DNA of 64,000 nt from Streptomyces toxytricini (lineage in GTDB: Bacteria > Actinomycetota > Actinomycetes > Streptomycetales > Streptomycetaceae), in contig NZ_BMTY01000004.1 of NCBI RefSeq assembly GCF_014649915.1, positions 123,624 through 187,623 on the forward strand, given 5' to 3'. This document shows, one piece after another, positions 34,638 to 43,267 of the stretch. The position numbers and the translations under genes were made by a program. The notes under the pieces were generated by a model. That model had not been told where the DNA came from and did not search any database. It saw only the letters and a program-made list of their open reading frames with translations. Position 1 is the first letter of the stretch; each line of letters opens with the position of its first letter.

Positions 34638-35828
34638 TCAGGGCCGGTGGGCTGAGGCGGCCGGGAGGTGGAGCAGCAGGTCGCTGGTGCCGGCCGGCAC
34701 GCCGGCGACCCCGCCGGGCACCGCGGAGGCGACGAGGGCCGCGGCGACCTGCGCGGGGGCCGGCGTCCTGCCGGCCGCGCGGCCCTGCGCGAGGAGCAGC
34801 GCGGCGGCGCCGGCGGCGTGCGGGGCCGCCATCGACGTGCCCGAGGCGCGGGAGAGCGCGGTCTGCGAGCCCTTCCATGCGGAGGTGACGGACACGCCCG
34901 GCGCGGACAGGTCCACGCAGGATCCGTGATTGGAGAAGGAGGCGCGCCGGTCGGCGGCGTCCGTCGCGCCGACGGTCAGCGCCGCGGGCACCCGCGAGGG
35001 GGAGTGGGAGCAGGCGTTCCGGCCGCCGTTGCCGGCGGCGACGACGAATGTGATCCCGGCCGCGACGGCCCGCGTCACCGCCGTGTCCAGGGCGCGGCTG
35101 CGCTTGCCGCCCATGCTCATGTTGGCGACGGCGGGGGTGCCCTCGGCCTTGGCGGCGTCCCGCACCATCCACTCGATCCCGCGCAGGACCGACGACAGCG
35201 CCCCCGACCCGCGGCAGTTCGCCACCTTCACCGCGACCAGCGACACCTCCTTGGCCACCCCGTGCACCGCCCCGCCCAGGGTGCCCGCCACGTGCGTGCC
35301 GTGCCCGTTGCAGTCGGCTGCCCGCTCCAGCAGTACGCCGTTGTACCCGGCCCGCGCGCGGCCCCCGAACTCCCTGTGCGCGGTGTTGATCCCGGTGTCG
35401 ATCACGTACGCGGTCACCCCCCGGCCCGTCGACCCGTACGTATAGGCCCCGTCCAGCGGGAGCGCACGCTGGTCGAGCCGGTCCAGCGACCAGGGCGCCG
35501 GGTCCTGCGTCCCGCTGGTCCGGTACTCCGAGTCCGGCTCGACGGACGCCACGCGCGGATCGGCCGCCAGCGCCGCGGCCCGCCCCGGCGTGGTCCGCAC
35601 GGCGAACCCGCTGAGTACGGTGCCGAACACGGCCCTCACCTCCCCGCCGGCCTCCTCCGCCTCGGCGGCCACGGCACGCACCGGACTCCGGGGCGACCCG
35701 TCCTTGAGGACGACGACGTAGTCGGCGGTGGCGCGGTGTACGGAAAGAGCGGCGGCGGGCTGCCCCGGCAGGACAGCCGACGCCACGACCAGAGCGGCGA
35801 CGGGAACCAACGCGGTGAACACGGTCAT
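34638..35828 (-). CDS. Secreted subtilisin-like serine protease (S8, proteinase K-like)
   Basis: A 396-aa preproenzyme. After the signal (MTVFTALVPVAALVVASAVL) there is an I9 propeptide (DYVVVLKDGSP to VEPDSEY). The catalytic triad is Asp144 in VIDTGIN, His176 in NGHGTHVAG and Ser332 in GTSMAAPHAAG, with the oxyanion Asn in VVAAGNGG. Four cysteines in the mature domain fit the proteinase K subgroup. I chose the ATG at 35828; upstream codons do not look like protein. The family is a general extracellular protease. It lies behind the WxL-DUF916 pair on the same strand but is probably its own transcription unit. Confidence 0.9.
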   Translation of the reverse strand: MTVFTALVPVAALVVASAVLPGQPAAALSVHRATADYVVVLKDGSPRSPVRAVAAEAEEAGGEVRAVFGTVLSGFAVRTTPGRAAALAADPRVASVEPDSEYRTSGTQDPAPWSLDRLDQRALPLDGAYTYGSTGRGVTAYVIDTGINTAHREFGGRARAGYNGVLLERAADCNGHGTHVAGTLGGAVHGVAKEVSLVAVKVANCRGSGALSSVLRGIEWMVRDAAKAEGTPAVANMSMGGKRSRALDTAVTRAVAAGITFVVAAGNGGRNACSHSPSRVPAALTVGATDAADRRASFSNHGSCVDLSAPGVSVTSAWKGSQTALSRASGTSMAAPHAAGAAALLLAQGRAAGRTPAPAQVAAALVASAVPGGVAGVPAGTSDLLLHLPAASAHRP

Positions 35829-35989
35829 GCGCCCGATGCTCGAACACCCCGGCCCGCCCCGCGCGCAGGCTACGCCAACTGGCCCCACACCCCCGCGGCC
35901 GCCCACGGCCGGCCGCGCCGGAGCCACCCGGCGCCCCGAAGACCCGCCGAACGCCGAACGCCGGCCGGCGGCAGGGGTCGGCGGGAGGG

Positions 35990-36403
35990 TCAGTCGGCCA
36001 GCGGCCAGCCGCGCATGGCGAAGACACCCTCGTCGCGGGCGCCCGCCGAGGCGTACGTCGCCAGCGCGGCCTCGTTGCCGGTGTCGACGCCCACCCACAT
36101 GCCGTAGCAGCCGCGGTCGCGCGCCTCCGCGGCGAGCGCCTCGGTCAGCGCCCGACCGATGCCGCGGCGGCGGTAGCCCTCGTCGACGGAGAGCTCGTAC
36201 AGGCACATCTCGGTGCCCTTGTCGGGGTGGCTCATCTCGACGCCGCTGACCATCCCGGCGGGCACCCCGTCCACGTACGCGATCAGCATCACGTGCCCCG
36301 GCGCCGACAGGAACCGCTCGCACCGGCCCAAAGGCGCGGGACCGTCGAAGAGCCCTTCCGCAGCCTGCAGTTCGGCAACGGTGGTGGCCCGGAGGATCTC
36401 CAT
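35990..36403 (-). CDS. GNAT-family N-acetyltransferase
   Basis: A 137-aa acetyltransferase. The acetyl-CoA-binding motif A is CLYELSVDEGYRRRGIGRAL (about 66-85), followed by motif B (YGMWVGVDTGNEAALATY). The compact size and the DEGYRRRGIG loop resemble AAC(3)-I-type and other small-molecule acetyltransferases. An ATG four codons upstream (36415) is an alternative start. The substrate cannot be predicted; an aminoglycoside role would need direct testing. It is flanked by the protease and the phosphopantetheinyl transferase, all leftward. Confidence 0.85.
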   Translation of the reverse strand: MEILRATTVAELQAAEGLFDGPAPLGRCERFLSAPGHVMLIAYVDGVPAGMVSGVEMSHPDKGTEMCLYELSVDEGYRRRGIGRALTEALAAEARDRGCYGMWVGVDTGNEAALATYASAGARDEGVFAMRGWPLAD

Positions 36404-36530
36404 GGCGGCCACCATAACGGCCCCCGCCGTGAACAGCCCGCCCCCACCACCCCGGCGTGGCGCCCCCGTCCCGCCGCGGCCCTGCCCGCAGGGCCCCGGC
36501 CCGGCGCCTTCCCGCAGGGCGGGTGGCGGG

Positions 36531-37226
36531 TCAGGTTTTCAGGGCCAGGGCCGCCGCGTAGGCGGGCGGTGCCGGGAGGTCCGTGAGGTACCAGCCGGCC
36601 AGGGGCGCCGGGTCGGGCCCCGTGCCGACGTACGGCTCGGCCAGGCCGTCCGCCAGGCCCGTGCCGGTGGCCTTCAGGCAGGCCTCCTTGCGGGCCCACA
36701 TCCGGGCCATCGGCATCCGCCGCGCCGACGCCGGCAGCGCGGCCAGCTCCGCCGTCTCGGACGGGTGCAGCAGGTCGATGACGTCCGCCACCACGTCGTC
36801 GCCGGGAACCTTCTCCACGTCGACCCCGACCGCCGTCTCCGCGAACGCCAGGTACGCCATGTCGTCACTGTGCGAGAGGGAGAACTGCACCCCTGCGCCG
36901 GCGACCGCGGGCCGGCCGTGCGGCGCGGCGCAGCACGGACACGCCTCCCGGATCAGCGCCACCTTCTCCGGAGCCAGCCCCAGGTAGCCGCCGAGCAGCA
37001 GCCGCAGCCCGAGGTGGGAGGCGACGTAGCGGTGCCGGTCGCCGGGCCGCACGAACCGCTCCGCCCGGTCCCGCTCCTCCGCGTCCAGCAGCGGGAGCGC
37101 CTCCGCTATGCGGTGTCCGCCGACCACGTCGAGGGTGGTGTCGAGCGACCACGCCGCGACGGCGCCACCCCGCGGCGCCCCGCCGGTGCGCGGCACGTCC
37201 TCGCCGAGCCGGTTCACGTACGTCAT
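36531..37226 (-). CDS. 4'-phosphopantetheinyl transferase, Sfp/AcpT-type
   Basis: A 231-aa enzyme that moves the phosphopantetheine arm from CoA to a Ser on acyl or peptidyl carrier proteins. The magnesium-binding motif is VGVDVEKV and the second motif is WARKEACLKATGTGL, with the FSLSHSDDMAYLA strand before them. Size fits the Sfp class used for polyketide and nonribosomal peptide synthases. No carrier-protein gene lies within the window, though an acyl-CoA ligase sits 2 kb away. The start ATG at 37226 is the last before non-homologous sequence. Confidence 0.9.
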   Translation of the reverse strand: MTYVNRLGEDVPRTGGAPRGGAVAAWSLDTTLDVVGGHRIAEALPLLDAEERDRAERFVRPGDRHRYVASHLGLRLLLGGYLGLAPEKVALIREACPCCAAPHGRPAVAGAGVQFSLSHSDDMAYLAFAETAVGVDVEKVPGDDVVADVIDLLHPSETAELAALPASARRMPMARMWARKEACLKATGTGLADGLAEPYVGTGPDPAPLAGWYLTDLPAPPAYAAALALKT

Positions 37227-37327
37227 CACCTGACGAGGGTAGATGAGGCCCTCCGCACGCCGGTCGAGGGGACTGCGGGTGAAGTTCCCCCAGAGTGCGG
37301 GGAAATGGCGGCCGGGCGGCAGTGCCG

Positions 37328-37840
37328 TCAGCGCGCCGCGGCGGGTACGGACCGGCCGGGTGCGGCGCCGGGGGAAGGGGTTCCGTCCGTCCAGGCGTAG
37401 ACGTGCCTGCCGCGCACCGCCACCTGGTACTGGTGGGCGTCCCGGCATTCCGGCCGCTCCTGCGGGCGTATGCCCCGGGGCCACCACTTGGCGTCCAACT
37501 CCCGCCCCCGCGGCCGCTTGGGCGCACCGGTACGGCACTGCGGACCGTCGAGCGGGGTGGAACCCAGCGTGAAGCGGATCAGGCGGGCCTCGCCCCCCGT
37601 GGTGCGCGCGTGTATCCGTATGTCCCTGGCGTCCCCGGGCACCCACGACGGCAGCGTGAACGCCTCCGGTCCGCGCCGCGGCGCGTCGGAGGCGGTCGCG
37701 TACCGCTTGCTCTTCTCCTGGAACACCTGGTCGGTGATCGGGTCGGTCAAGGGGTTGGGCGGGAGGTTGGGCAGCGCGAACGCGGCGGTGGCGACCACTG
37801 CGGCCACGGCGGCGGCGATGACGAGGGGACGGCGGTTCAT
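37328..37840 (-). CDS. Membrane-anchored or exported protein of unknown function
   Basis: A 170-aa protein with a hydrophobic N-terminal segment (PLVIAAAVAAVVATAAFALP) that is either a signal anchor or an uncleaved signal. The extracytoplasmic part begins with a Pro-rich stretch and includes AFTLPSWVPGDARDIRIHARTT and a C-terminal YQVAVRGRHVYAWTDG, with two cysteines. I recognise this layout from Streptomyces hypothetical proteins but know of no function. It lies about 100 bp downstream of nothing on its strand and is divergent from the phospholipase gene. Confidence 0.7.
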   Translation of the reverse strand: MNRRPLVIAAAVAAVVATAAFALPNLPPNPLTDPITDQVFQEKSKRYATASDAPRRGPEAFTLPSWVPGDARDIRIHARTTGGEARLIRFTLGSTPLDGPQCRTGAPKRPRGRELDAKWWPRGIRPQERPECRDAHQYQVAVRGRHVYAWTDGTPSPGAAPGRSVPAAAR

Positions 37841-38092
37841 GCCCTCAGTCTCGGTCGGGGGGCCGTCGTCGCGCGTCCCTCCCCAGGACGAACGTGAGAT
37901 CTGCCTGAGGTCTGACGGGGACCGGTACCTGAGTACTGCACAGGGCACATGCGGCCGACACCCCGGCCGCGCCGCGCCGTTATAGCGGGCGTGGGGATCC
38001 GCGGCGCCGTCGCCCGCACCGGGGCGGAGCCCGCCGCCGCTGCGGAGTGCGGTCCGCGCGGTGTCCCCGGGCTCCCGCTCCAGGAGGATTCC

Positions 38093-38599
38093 GTGCCCCG
38101 TCGTCATACCCCTGCCCGCGTCTCGGCGGCCGCCGCCGTCGCGGCCGGCGTGCTCGTCCTCGCCGCTCCTGCTCCCGCTCCGGCCTCCGCCGTCCCCGCC
38201 GACAAGCCGCAGGTGCTGAGCGGGTGGACCCAGACCGGTTCGGCGAGCTACACCGCGTGGGCGGCGGCGCGCTCCGACCCGGGCCCGTGGGCGGCGTACG
38301 GCTTCGACTGGTCGACGGACCACTGCACCTCGTCGCCCGACAACCCCCTCGGGTTCCCCTTCCGGAACGCATGCGCCCGCCACGACTTCGGCTACCGCAA
38401 CCACAAACGGGCCGGCGTCTTCCCCGCCCACAAGGCCCGCCTCGACGACGCCTTCCACGCCGATCTGCAGCGCGTCTGCGCCACCTGCTCGGGGGCCGCG
38501 AAGACGTCCTGCGACGGCACGGCCTGGACCTACTACCAGGCGGTGAGGGCCTTCGGCGTGTCCCCGCAGGACATGCCGGCCGACGGCCCCACAGCCTGA
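38093..38599 (+). CDS. Secreted prokaryotic phospholipase A2
   Basis: A 168-aa exported enzyme. After a signal peptide (AAAAVAAGVLVLAAPAPA) the mature domain contains the catalytic dyad in CARHDFGYRN (His97, Asp98) and the calcium-binding segment FDWSTDHCTSSP. Paired cysteines match the two disulphides of the Streptomyces violaceoruber enzyme. Family members hydrolyse the sn-2 ester of glycerophospholipids. The GTG start is preceded by CAGGAGGATT, an almost ideal ribosome-binding site. The gene is monocistronic and converges with a methyltransferase gene. Confidence 0.92.
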   Translation: MPRRHTPARVSAAAAVAAGVLVLAAPAPAPASAVPADKPQVLSGWTQTGSASYTAWAAARSDPGPWAAYGFDWSTDHCTSSPDNPLGFPFRNACARHDFGYRNHKRAGVFPAHKARLDDAFHADLQRVCATCSGAAKTSCDGTAWTYYQAVRAFGVSPQDMPADGPTA

Positions 38600-38631
38600 C
38601 CGCGCCTGACCACACCAGGCCCTCCGACCCC

Positions 38632-39369
38632 CTACGGCCGCACGGCGACCCTCAGGTCCACCACGTACGCCTCCTCCACCACCCCGTCCGGGAACAGCCC
38701 CAGCAGCCGCTCCCGTTCGGCGGCGAGGAAGTCCCGTGCGCCGGATCGCCCGATCAGGAACAGCGAGTGCGTCGACAGCTTCGCCAGGTGCGCCTCGACG
38801 CTGATCCGGCGCGACCAGCGCACCGCCCGCACCGCGAAGTCCAGGCCGCCCTGCGAGCGCCGCGGGCGCTCGTTGACGTACCAGCCCGGCCCGAACGCCG
38901 CCTCCAGCCGCCGCCCCTGCTCGGCGATCCACCCGTATTCCAGGTCCGGGTCGTTGGAGAACACGGCCAGTGCCCCGCCGGGCCGCAGCACCCGCACCGC
39001 CTCCGGTACCGACCGCGCGGGGTCCGTCCAGTGCCAGGACTGCGCGTACGTCAGCAGATCGAGCGAACCCCCGGCGACCGGCAGCCGGTTCCCGTCCCCC
39101 CGAACGAGCGGAATCCGCGGGTTCCGCAGGCGCAGTTCGGCGGCCATGCCCTCCGAGGGCTCCACCGCCACCACGCGGGCGCCGCGCTCCCGCAGCCGGG
39201 CCGTCGCGATGCCGGTTCCGGCGCCGACGTCGGCGGTGCGCGCCCCGGCCAGCGGAAACCCGGCGAGCTGCTCCAGTGCGTCGAAGAGCTCGGGCGGGTA
39301 GGAGGGCCGGTGGTCGGCGTAGCGGGCGGCGGCCGGACCGAACGAGCGTGCACGGGATGCGTCCGTCAT
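38632..39369 (-). CDS. Class I SAM-dependent methyltransferase
   Basis: A 245-aa enzyme of the UbiE/Methyltransf_11 type. The SAM-binding motif I is TADVGAGTGIAT (about 44-55), the acidic loop VVAVEPSEGMAA follows, and motif post-I includes DLLTYAQSWHWTDP, a signature of small-molecule methyltransferases with an SxHW motif. The ATG at 39369 was chosen; an upstream start would add eight residues. Substrate unknown. It is divergent from the acyl-CoA ligase gene. Confidence 0.88.
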   Translation of the reverse strand: MTDASRARSFGPAAARYADHRPSYPPELFDALEQLAGFPLAGARTADVGAGTGIATARLRERGARVVAVEPSEGMAAELRLRNPRIPLVRGDGNRLPVAGGSLDLLTYAQSWHWTDPARSVPEAVRVLRPGGALAVFSNDPDLEYGWIAEQGRRLEAAFGPGWYVNERPRRSQGGLDFAVRAVRWSRRISVEAHLAKLSTHSLFLIGRSGARDFLAAERERLLGLFPDGVVEEAYVVDLRVAVRP

Positions 39370-39486
39370 GCCGCCATGGTCGGCGGCATGCACCGGGGCG
39401 CGTCAACACCGGGAAGCGGACACGCCGGCCGGGCACCCGCCCCCGGCCCGTACGGTCGCCTCCGCTTCCCCAGGAGAGGAGTGGGC

Positions 39487-40995
39487 ATGGCGGCAGCACA
39501 GGCACGGTACGTGGCCGGCCTGGTCGGAGCGCTCGAGCGGTACGGGGACCGCCCTGCCCTCGGGACCGGCGGCGAGGTGCTGGACTTCGCCGGGCTGCTC
39601 GCGCGCGTCCGCCGGCTGGCCGGCGAGCTCGCGGACCGCGGCGTCGGGCGCGGCACCGGCCTCGCCTGCGTCTTCGGCCGCAACCGGACCGAGGTGGTCC
39701 AGCTGCGGCTCGCGGCGCACGTGCTGGGCGCCCGCCTCACCCAGGTCGTCGCCGACCCGTACACCTCCGGGCTGGACTTCGTCCTCCGCGACTGCCGGCC
39801 GGCGCTCGTCGTCCACGACGTCCCGGTGCCCACGCCCGACGCCGGGGCCCGCCTGCTCGCCCTCGACGTGCTGCTGCGCGCCGCCGACGCCCGTGATCCG
39901 GTCCCCGTGCCCGTGGCGGCACAGGAGGACGACGTGGCCCGCGTGGCGTACACCGGCGGCACGACCGGTGTCCCCAAGGGCGTCGCGACCACGTTCCGGG
40001 CGCTCGCGGCCCGCACCGACGGGCGGGCCACCCGAGACCGCGGCGAGCCGCCCGCGTACGTGTCCGTCACCTCCCTCGCCCAGCGCGCGGGCGGCCGCTG
40101 CCTGGAGCAGTTGCGCGCGGGCGGCCGTACGGAGGTGCTGGCGGCCTTCGACCCGCTGGAGTTCGCGGCAGCCTGCCGGCGGCTGGCGCCCGCGGCCTCG
40201 TACCTGATGCCCGGCATGCTCTACCGGCTCCTCGACGACCCGGCGACGGCCGACGGGATCCCCGGGCTCGGCGTCATCTCGTACGGCGCCGCGCCCGTCC
40301 TGCCCGAGCGGCTGCGGGAGGCGGTCGCCCGCTGGGGCGGCCGCTGGCAGCAGGGGTACGGAATGAACGAGTCCGCGGTGATCTGCCGGCTGACCCCCGC
40401 CGACCACGACGCCGCGGTCACGGACCGGCCGGACCTGCTGACGTCGGTCGGGCGGCCCGCGGCCGGGGTGGAGGTCGAGGTCCGCGACCCGCAGGGGCGG
40501 CCGCTGCCCGCCGGGCGGACCGGCGAGGTGTGGACCAGGTCGGCGGCCGTGATGTCCGGCTACTGGGGCCGCCCCGACCTGACGGCGGCCGTGCTCCGCG
40601 ACGGCTGGCTGCGCACCGGCGACCTCGGCCACACCGACGCCGACGGCTACCTCCACCTCGACGACCGGCTCGCGGACGCGGTGATGGTCGACGGGGACAA
40701 CGTGTACTGCCTGCCCGTGGAGGCCGCCCTCGCCCGGCATCCGGCGGTCGCCCGCGCGGCCGTGGTGGGCCGGCCGGGCGGGGCGACGGGGGAGGAGGTG
40801 TGCGCCTTCCTCGTCCCGGCAGCGGGCCGCACCCCCGACGCGGCGGCCGCGGCGGAGGCCTGCGACCTGGTGGAACGCTCCCTCGCCCCGGCCTACCGCC
40901 CGACGGCGGTGTTCTGGCGCGAGGACATCCCGCTCACCGCGCACGGCAAACCGGACAAGCGCCTCCTTCGCGCAGAGGCGGCGGACCGGCGTTGA
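39487..40995 (+). CDS. Acyl-CoA synthetase / AMP-dependent ligase
   Basis: A 502-aa ANL-superfamily adenylating enzyme. The P-loop is AYTGGTTGVPKG (about 154-165), the A5 motif YGMNESAVIC, A7 WLRTGDLGHTD, and the A10 catalytic Lys lies in TAHGKPDKRLL near the C-terminus. It has no carrier or reductase domain, so it activates a free acid as acyl-AMP and probably acyl-CoA. Substrate choice is not predictable by eye; fatty, aromatic or polyketide-starter acids are all possible. The ATG with AGGAGAGGAG upstream was chosen. Confidence 0.87.
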   Translation: MAAAQARYVAGLVGALERYGDRPALGTGGEVLDFAGLLARVRRLAGELADRGVGRGTGLACVFGRNRTEVVQLRLAAHVLGARLTQVVADPYTSGLDFVLRDCRPALVVHDVPVPTPDAGARLLALDVLLRAADARDPVPVPVAAQEDDVARVAYTGGTTGVPKGVATTFRALAARTDGRATRDRGEPPAYVSVTSLAQRAGGRCLEQLRAGGRTEVLAAFDPLEFAAACRRLAPAASYLMPGMLYRLLDDPATADGIPGLGVISYGAAPVLPERLREAVARWGGRWQQGYGMNESAVICRLTPADHDAAVTDRPDLLTSVGRPAAGVEVEVRDPQGRPLPAGRTGEVWTRSAAVMSGYWGRPDLTAAVLRDGWLRTGDLGHTDADGYLHLDDRLADAVMVDGDNVYCLPVEAALARHPAVARAAVVGRPGGATGEEVCAFLVPAAGRTPDAAAAAEACDLVERSLAPAYRPTAVFWREDIPLTAHGKPDKRLLRAEAADRR

Positions 40996-41193
40996 ACGGC
41001 GGCTGCGGGGACACCGGCGGGGCGCTCCCCGCGGGCCGGCCGGACTGCAGGGAATTCGGTCGCATTTCGCGTTCGGCGTGCGAATGGCGCCGCCCGCCCA
41101 TGGGCCGGATCCGGACAAGCACGGGAACGGAGCACATGCATCCACTTCGGCGAGGCACTTGGCCCCGCCCGCCGTGTAAAGGCCCGGAAAAGA

Positions 41194-41221
41194 ATCTGAC
41201 CAGCGTTTCCGCTGGTCAGAT
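41194..41221 (-). terminator. Terminator of the tRNA-Arg gene
   Basis: A perfect 12-bp stem (ATCTGACCAGCG with CGCTGGTCAGAT) around TTTC. In the leftward direction of the tRNA it starts 10 bp after the 3' end and is followed by TTCTTTTCC, so it works as an intrinsic terminator. Confidence 0.8.
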
Positions 41222-41230
41222 AAGGATAGT

Positions 41231-41302
41231 GCCCCCGGCAGGACTCGAACCTGCGGCCAAGTGCTTAGAAGGCACCTGCTCTATCCACTGAGCTACGGGG
41301 GC
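41231..41302 (-). tRNA. tRNA-Arg, anticodon UCU
   Basis: Read on the minus strand, GCCCCCG pairs with CGGGGGC to close the acceptor stem. The D arm is GCTC/GAGC, the anticodon loop is CTTCTAA with anticodon TCT (reads AGA and AGG), and the T arm has GGTTCGAGTCC. It is 72 nt with no encoded CCA. The variable loop is short, as expected for a type I tRNA. Confidence 0.93.
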
Positions 41303-41625
41303 CGGAAGGCGGCCGTGGTGGCCTGGAGCCCCGGGGTGGGGGTGGGACTGTCGTCCGTGCCGGGTCAAGGATAGGGCTCCGGTCGCCTCGTCCCGGTTGC
41401 TTCACCCGCGTGCCACGATGTGGAGGTTCGGTGAAGCGGTCCCGATAATCGCAGGCAGGTGCGATTCTCGCATCGCTTTTGCGCCGCGTCGGGCCGGGTG
41501 TTGTGCACTCGTTATGCCTGCGCCCCGCTCGTCTGCTCCGACCGGAAGGTTCCTCCGGAGTCGCGGTCGGCGCGCAGAGGGCGTATAAGCTTCAAAAAGG
41601 GTCCTAAATTGGGCATTCTTCCCAT
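41303..41625. other. Non-coding region between tRNA-Arg and dynA
   Basis: About 320 bp with no convincing gene on either strand. The part next to dynA is AT-richer (ATAAGCTTCAAAAAGGGTCC near 41584) and probably holds the dynAB promoter. On the minus strand TTGACC near 41365 could be the -35 box of the tRNA. No direct repeat of the tRNA 3' end occurs here, so there is no sign of an integrated element. Confidence 0.5.
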
Positions 41626-43263
41626 GTGGTGACCTTGGATGTTCGGCCTCAGCTGCTCGATGCCCTGTCCGCCCTGCGCGACCGGGTCGCGTCCGTGCGT
41701 CTGCCGCTTCCCCTCCCCGGCGCCCCGCGCGCCCGCCAGACCAGAGCCGAGCTGCTCGCGCAGCTCGACGACTACCTCGTACCGCGCCTGAAGTCCCCCG
41801 AGGCGCCGCTCCTCGCCGTCGTCGGCGGGTCCACTGGGGCCGGGAAGTCCACCCTCGTCAACTCCCTCGTCGGCCGCCAGGTCAGCGAAGCAGGAGTGCT
41901 GCGCCCCACCACCCGGGTCCCCGTCCTCGTCTGCCACCCCGACGACCACCACTGGTTCGCCGGCATGCGGATCCTGCCCGACCTCCTCCGCGTCTGGGCG
42001 CCGCCCGACGAGGACGAGCCCTACCCCGATCGCGGACGCGGCCGCGGCGCCACCAGGCACGCCGGACGCGGGCGCTCCGGCTCCACCACCCGCGAGCTGC
42101 GCATCGAGACCGTCACCGGCCTGCCGCGCGGCCTGGCCCTCCTCGACGCCCCCGACATCGACTCCCTCGTCGTCGAGAACCGGACACTCGCCGCCGAACT
42201 CATCTGCGCCGCCGACGTCTGGGTGATGGTCACCACCGCCTCCCGCTACGCCGACGCCGTGCCCTGGCACATGCTGCGCACCGCCAAGCAGTACAAGGCC
42301 ACCCTCGTCACCGTCCTCGACCGCGTCCCCCACCAGGTCCTCGCCGAGGTCTCCCGCCAGTACGGGGCCCTCCTCACCCGCGCCGGGCTGGGCGACGTGC
42401 CCCGCTTCACCGTGCCCGAGCTGCCCGAATCCGCCGGCGGAGGCGGCCTGCTGCCCGCCAGCGCCGTCGCCCCGCTGGGCGCCTGGCTCGCCCACCACGC
42501 CGAGGACCCCGCCGCCCGCCAGTACGCCGTCAGCCGGACCGCGCTCGGCGCGCTGGACTCCCTGCGGCGCCGCATGCCGGAGCTGGCGTCGGCCGTCGCC
42601 GCCCAGTACGCCGCCGCCGTACGGCTCACCACGGCCGTCGAGGACGCGTACCGGAGGGAGGGCAAGCGCGTGCGGGCCCGGCTCGACCACGGCGCCGTAC
42701 TCGCAGGGGACGCGCTCACCCGCTGGCGCGGCTATCCCCTGGACACCACCGCCGACGAACTCCTCGACTCGCTGGCCGAATCCCTCGCCGCCCTGCTCCA
42801 GTGCGCCGTCGCCGCCGCCGAGGAGCGGATCGCCGAGGCGTGGCGGCGCGAACCCGCCGCCGGAGCCCTGCCCGCGCCCGCAGCCGACCGGGAGGCGGCG
42901 GAACGTATCGGCTTGGCCGTCCGCCGCTGGCGGCGCGTCCTCGAAGAACTCGCCGAGGAGGAGGTCGCCGCCCTCGACCGGCAGCCGCCGCCCGACCCCG
43001 ACGCCGTCACCGCCCTCCTCGCCGCCGCCCTCCTCGGCGGCAGGCGGGCCCGGCCCGCCGGGGAGAAGCTCGCCGAACGGATCGGCGTCCAGGCCGCCGT
43101 ACGGCTGCGCGACCGCGGCGGCGAACTCGTCGCCGAACACCTCGAAGAGGTGCTGCGCACCGAACGGGACCGGCGGCTCGCCCCCCTGGAAGCCCTGGAA
43201 GTGACGCCCGAGCCGCAGGCCGAACTCATCGCGGCGCTGTCCGTACTGCAGAAGGAGAGGTGA
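41626..43263 (+). CDS. dynA: Dynamin-like GTPase DynA
   Basis: A 545-aa GTPase. The P-loop is [10 protein letters not shown] (67-76), the switch II region reads DAPDIDSL, and a VTVLDRV segment serves as the G4 region. The rest is a helical stalk rich in Ala/Arg/Glu (about 300-540) without membrane segments. In Streptomyces, DynA and DynB co-assemble at sporulation septa and stabilise FtsZ rings. It is directly upstream of dynB (4-bp gap) and of an SsbB-type gene, the order I recall from other Streptomyces. The start may be 41626 or the adjacent GTG at 41629. Confidence 0.82.
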   Translation: MVTLDVRPQLLDALSALRDRVASVRLPLPLPGAPRARQTRAELLAQLDDYLVPRLKSPEAPLLAVVGGSTGAGKSTLVNSLVGRQVSEAGVLRPTTRVPVLVCHPDDHHWFAGMRILPDLLRVWAPPDEDEPYPDRGRGRGATRHAGRGRSGSTTRELRIETVTGLPRGLALLDAPDIDSLVVENRTLAAELICAADVWVMVTTASRYADAVPWHMLRTAKQYKATLVTVLDRVPHQVLAEVSRQYGALLTRAGLGDVPRFTVPELPESAGGGGLLPASAVAPLGAWLAHHAEDPAARQYAVSRTALGALDSLRRRMPELASAVAAQYAAAVRLTTAVEDAYRREGKRVRARLDHGAVLAGDALTRWRGYPLDTTADELLDSLAESLAALLQCAVAAAEERIAEAWRREPAAGALPAPAADREAAERIGLAVRRWRRVLEELAEEEVAALDRQPPPDPDAVTALLAAALLGGRRARPAGEKLAERIGVQAAVRLRDRGGELVAEHLEEVLRTERDRRLAPLEALEVTPEPQAELIAALSVLQKER

Positions 43264-43267
43264 CGCG

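Noticed and set aside
35990..36403. Aminoglycoside acetyltransferase call for the GNAT gene
   Set aside because: The GNAT motif is clear but there is no residue-level evidence visible for aminoglycoside binding, so a resistance label is not supported.
41137..41291. Short rightward frame ending near the tRNA with IVPPAGLEPAAKC
   Set aside because: This peptide is the familiar false translation of an antisense tRNA gene.
41140..41310. Possible integration site at the tRNA-Arg gene
   Set aside because: No direct repeat of the tRNA 3' end and no integrase gene occur in the flanking DNA. The 10-mer GCACTTGGCC seen nearby is in opposite orientation to the tRNA and short.
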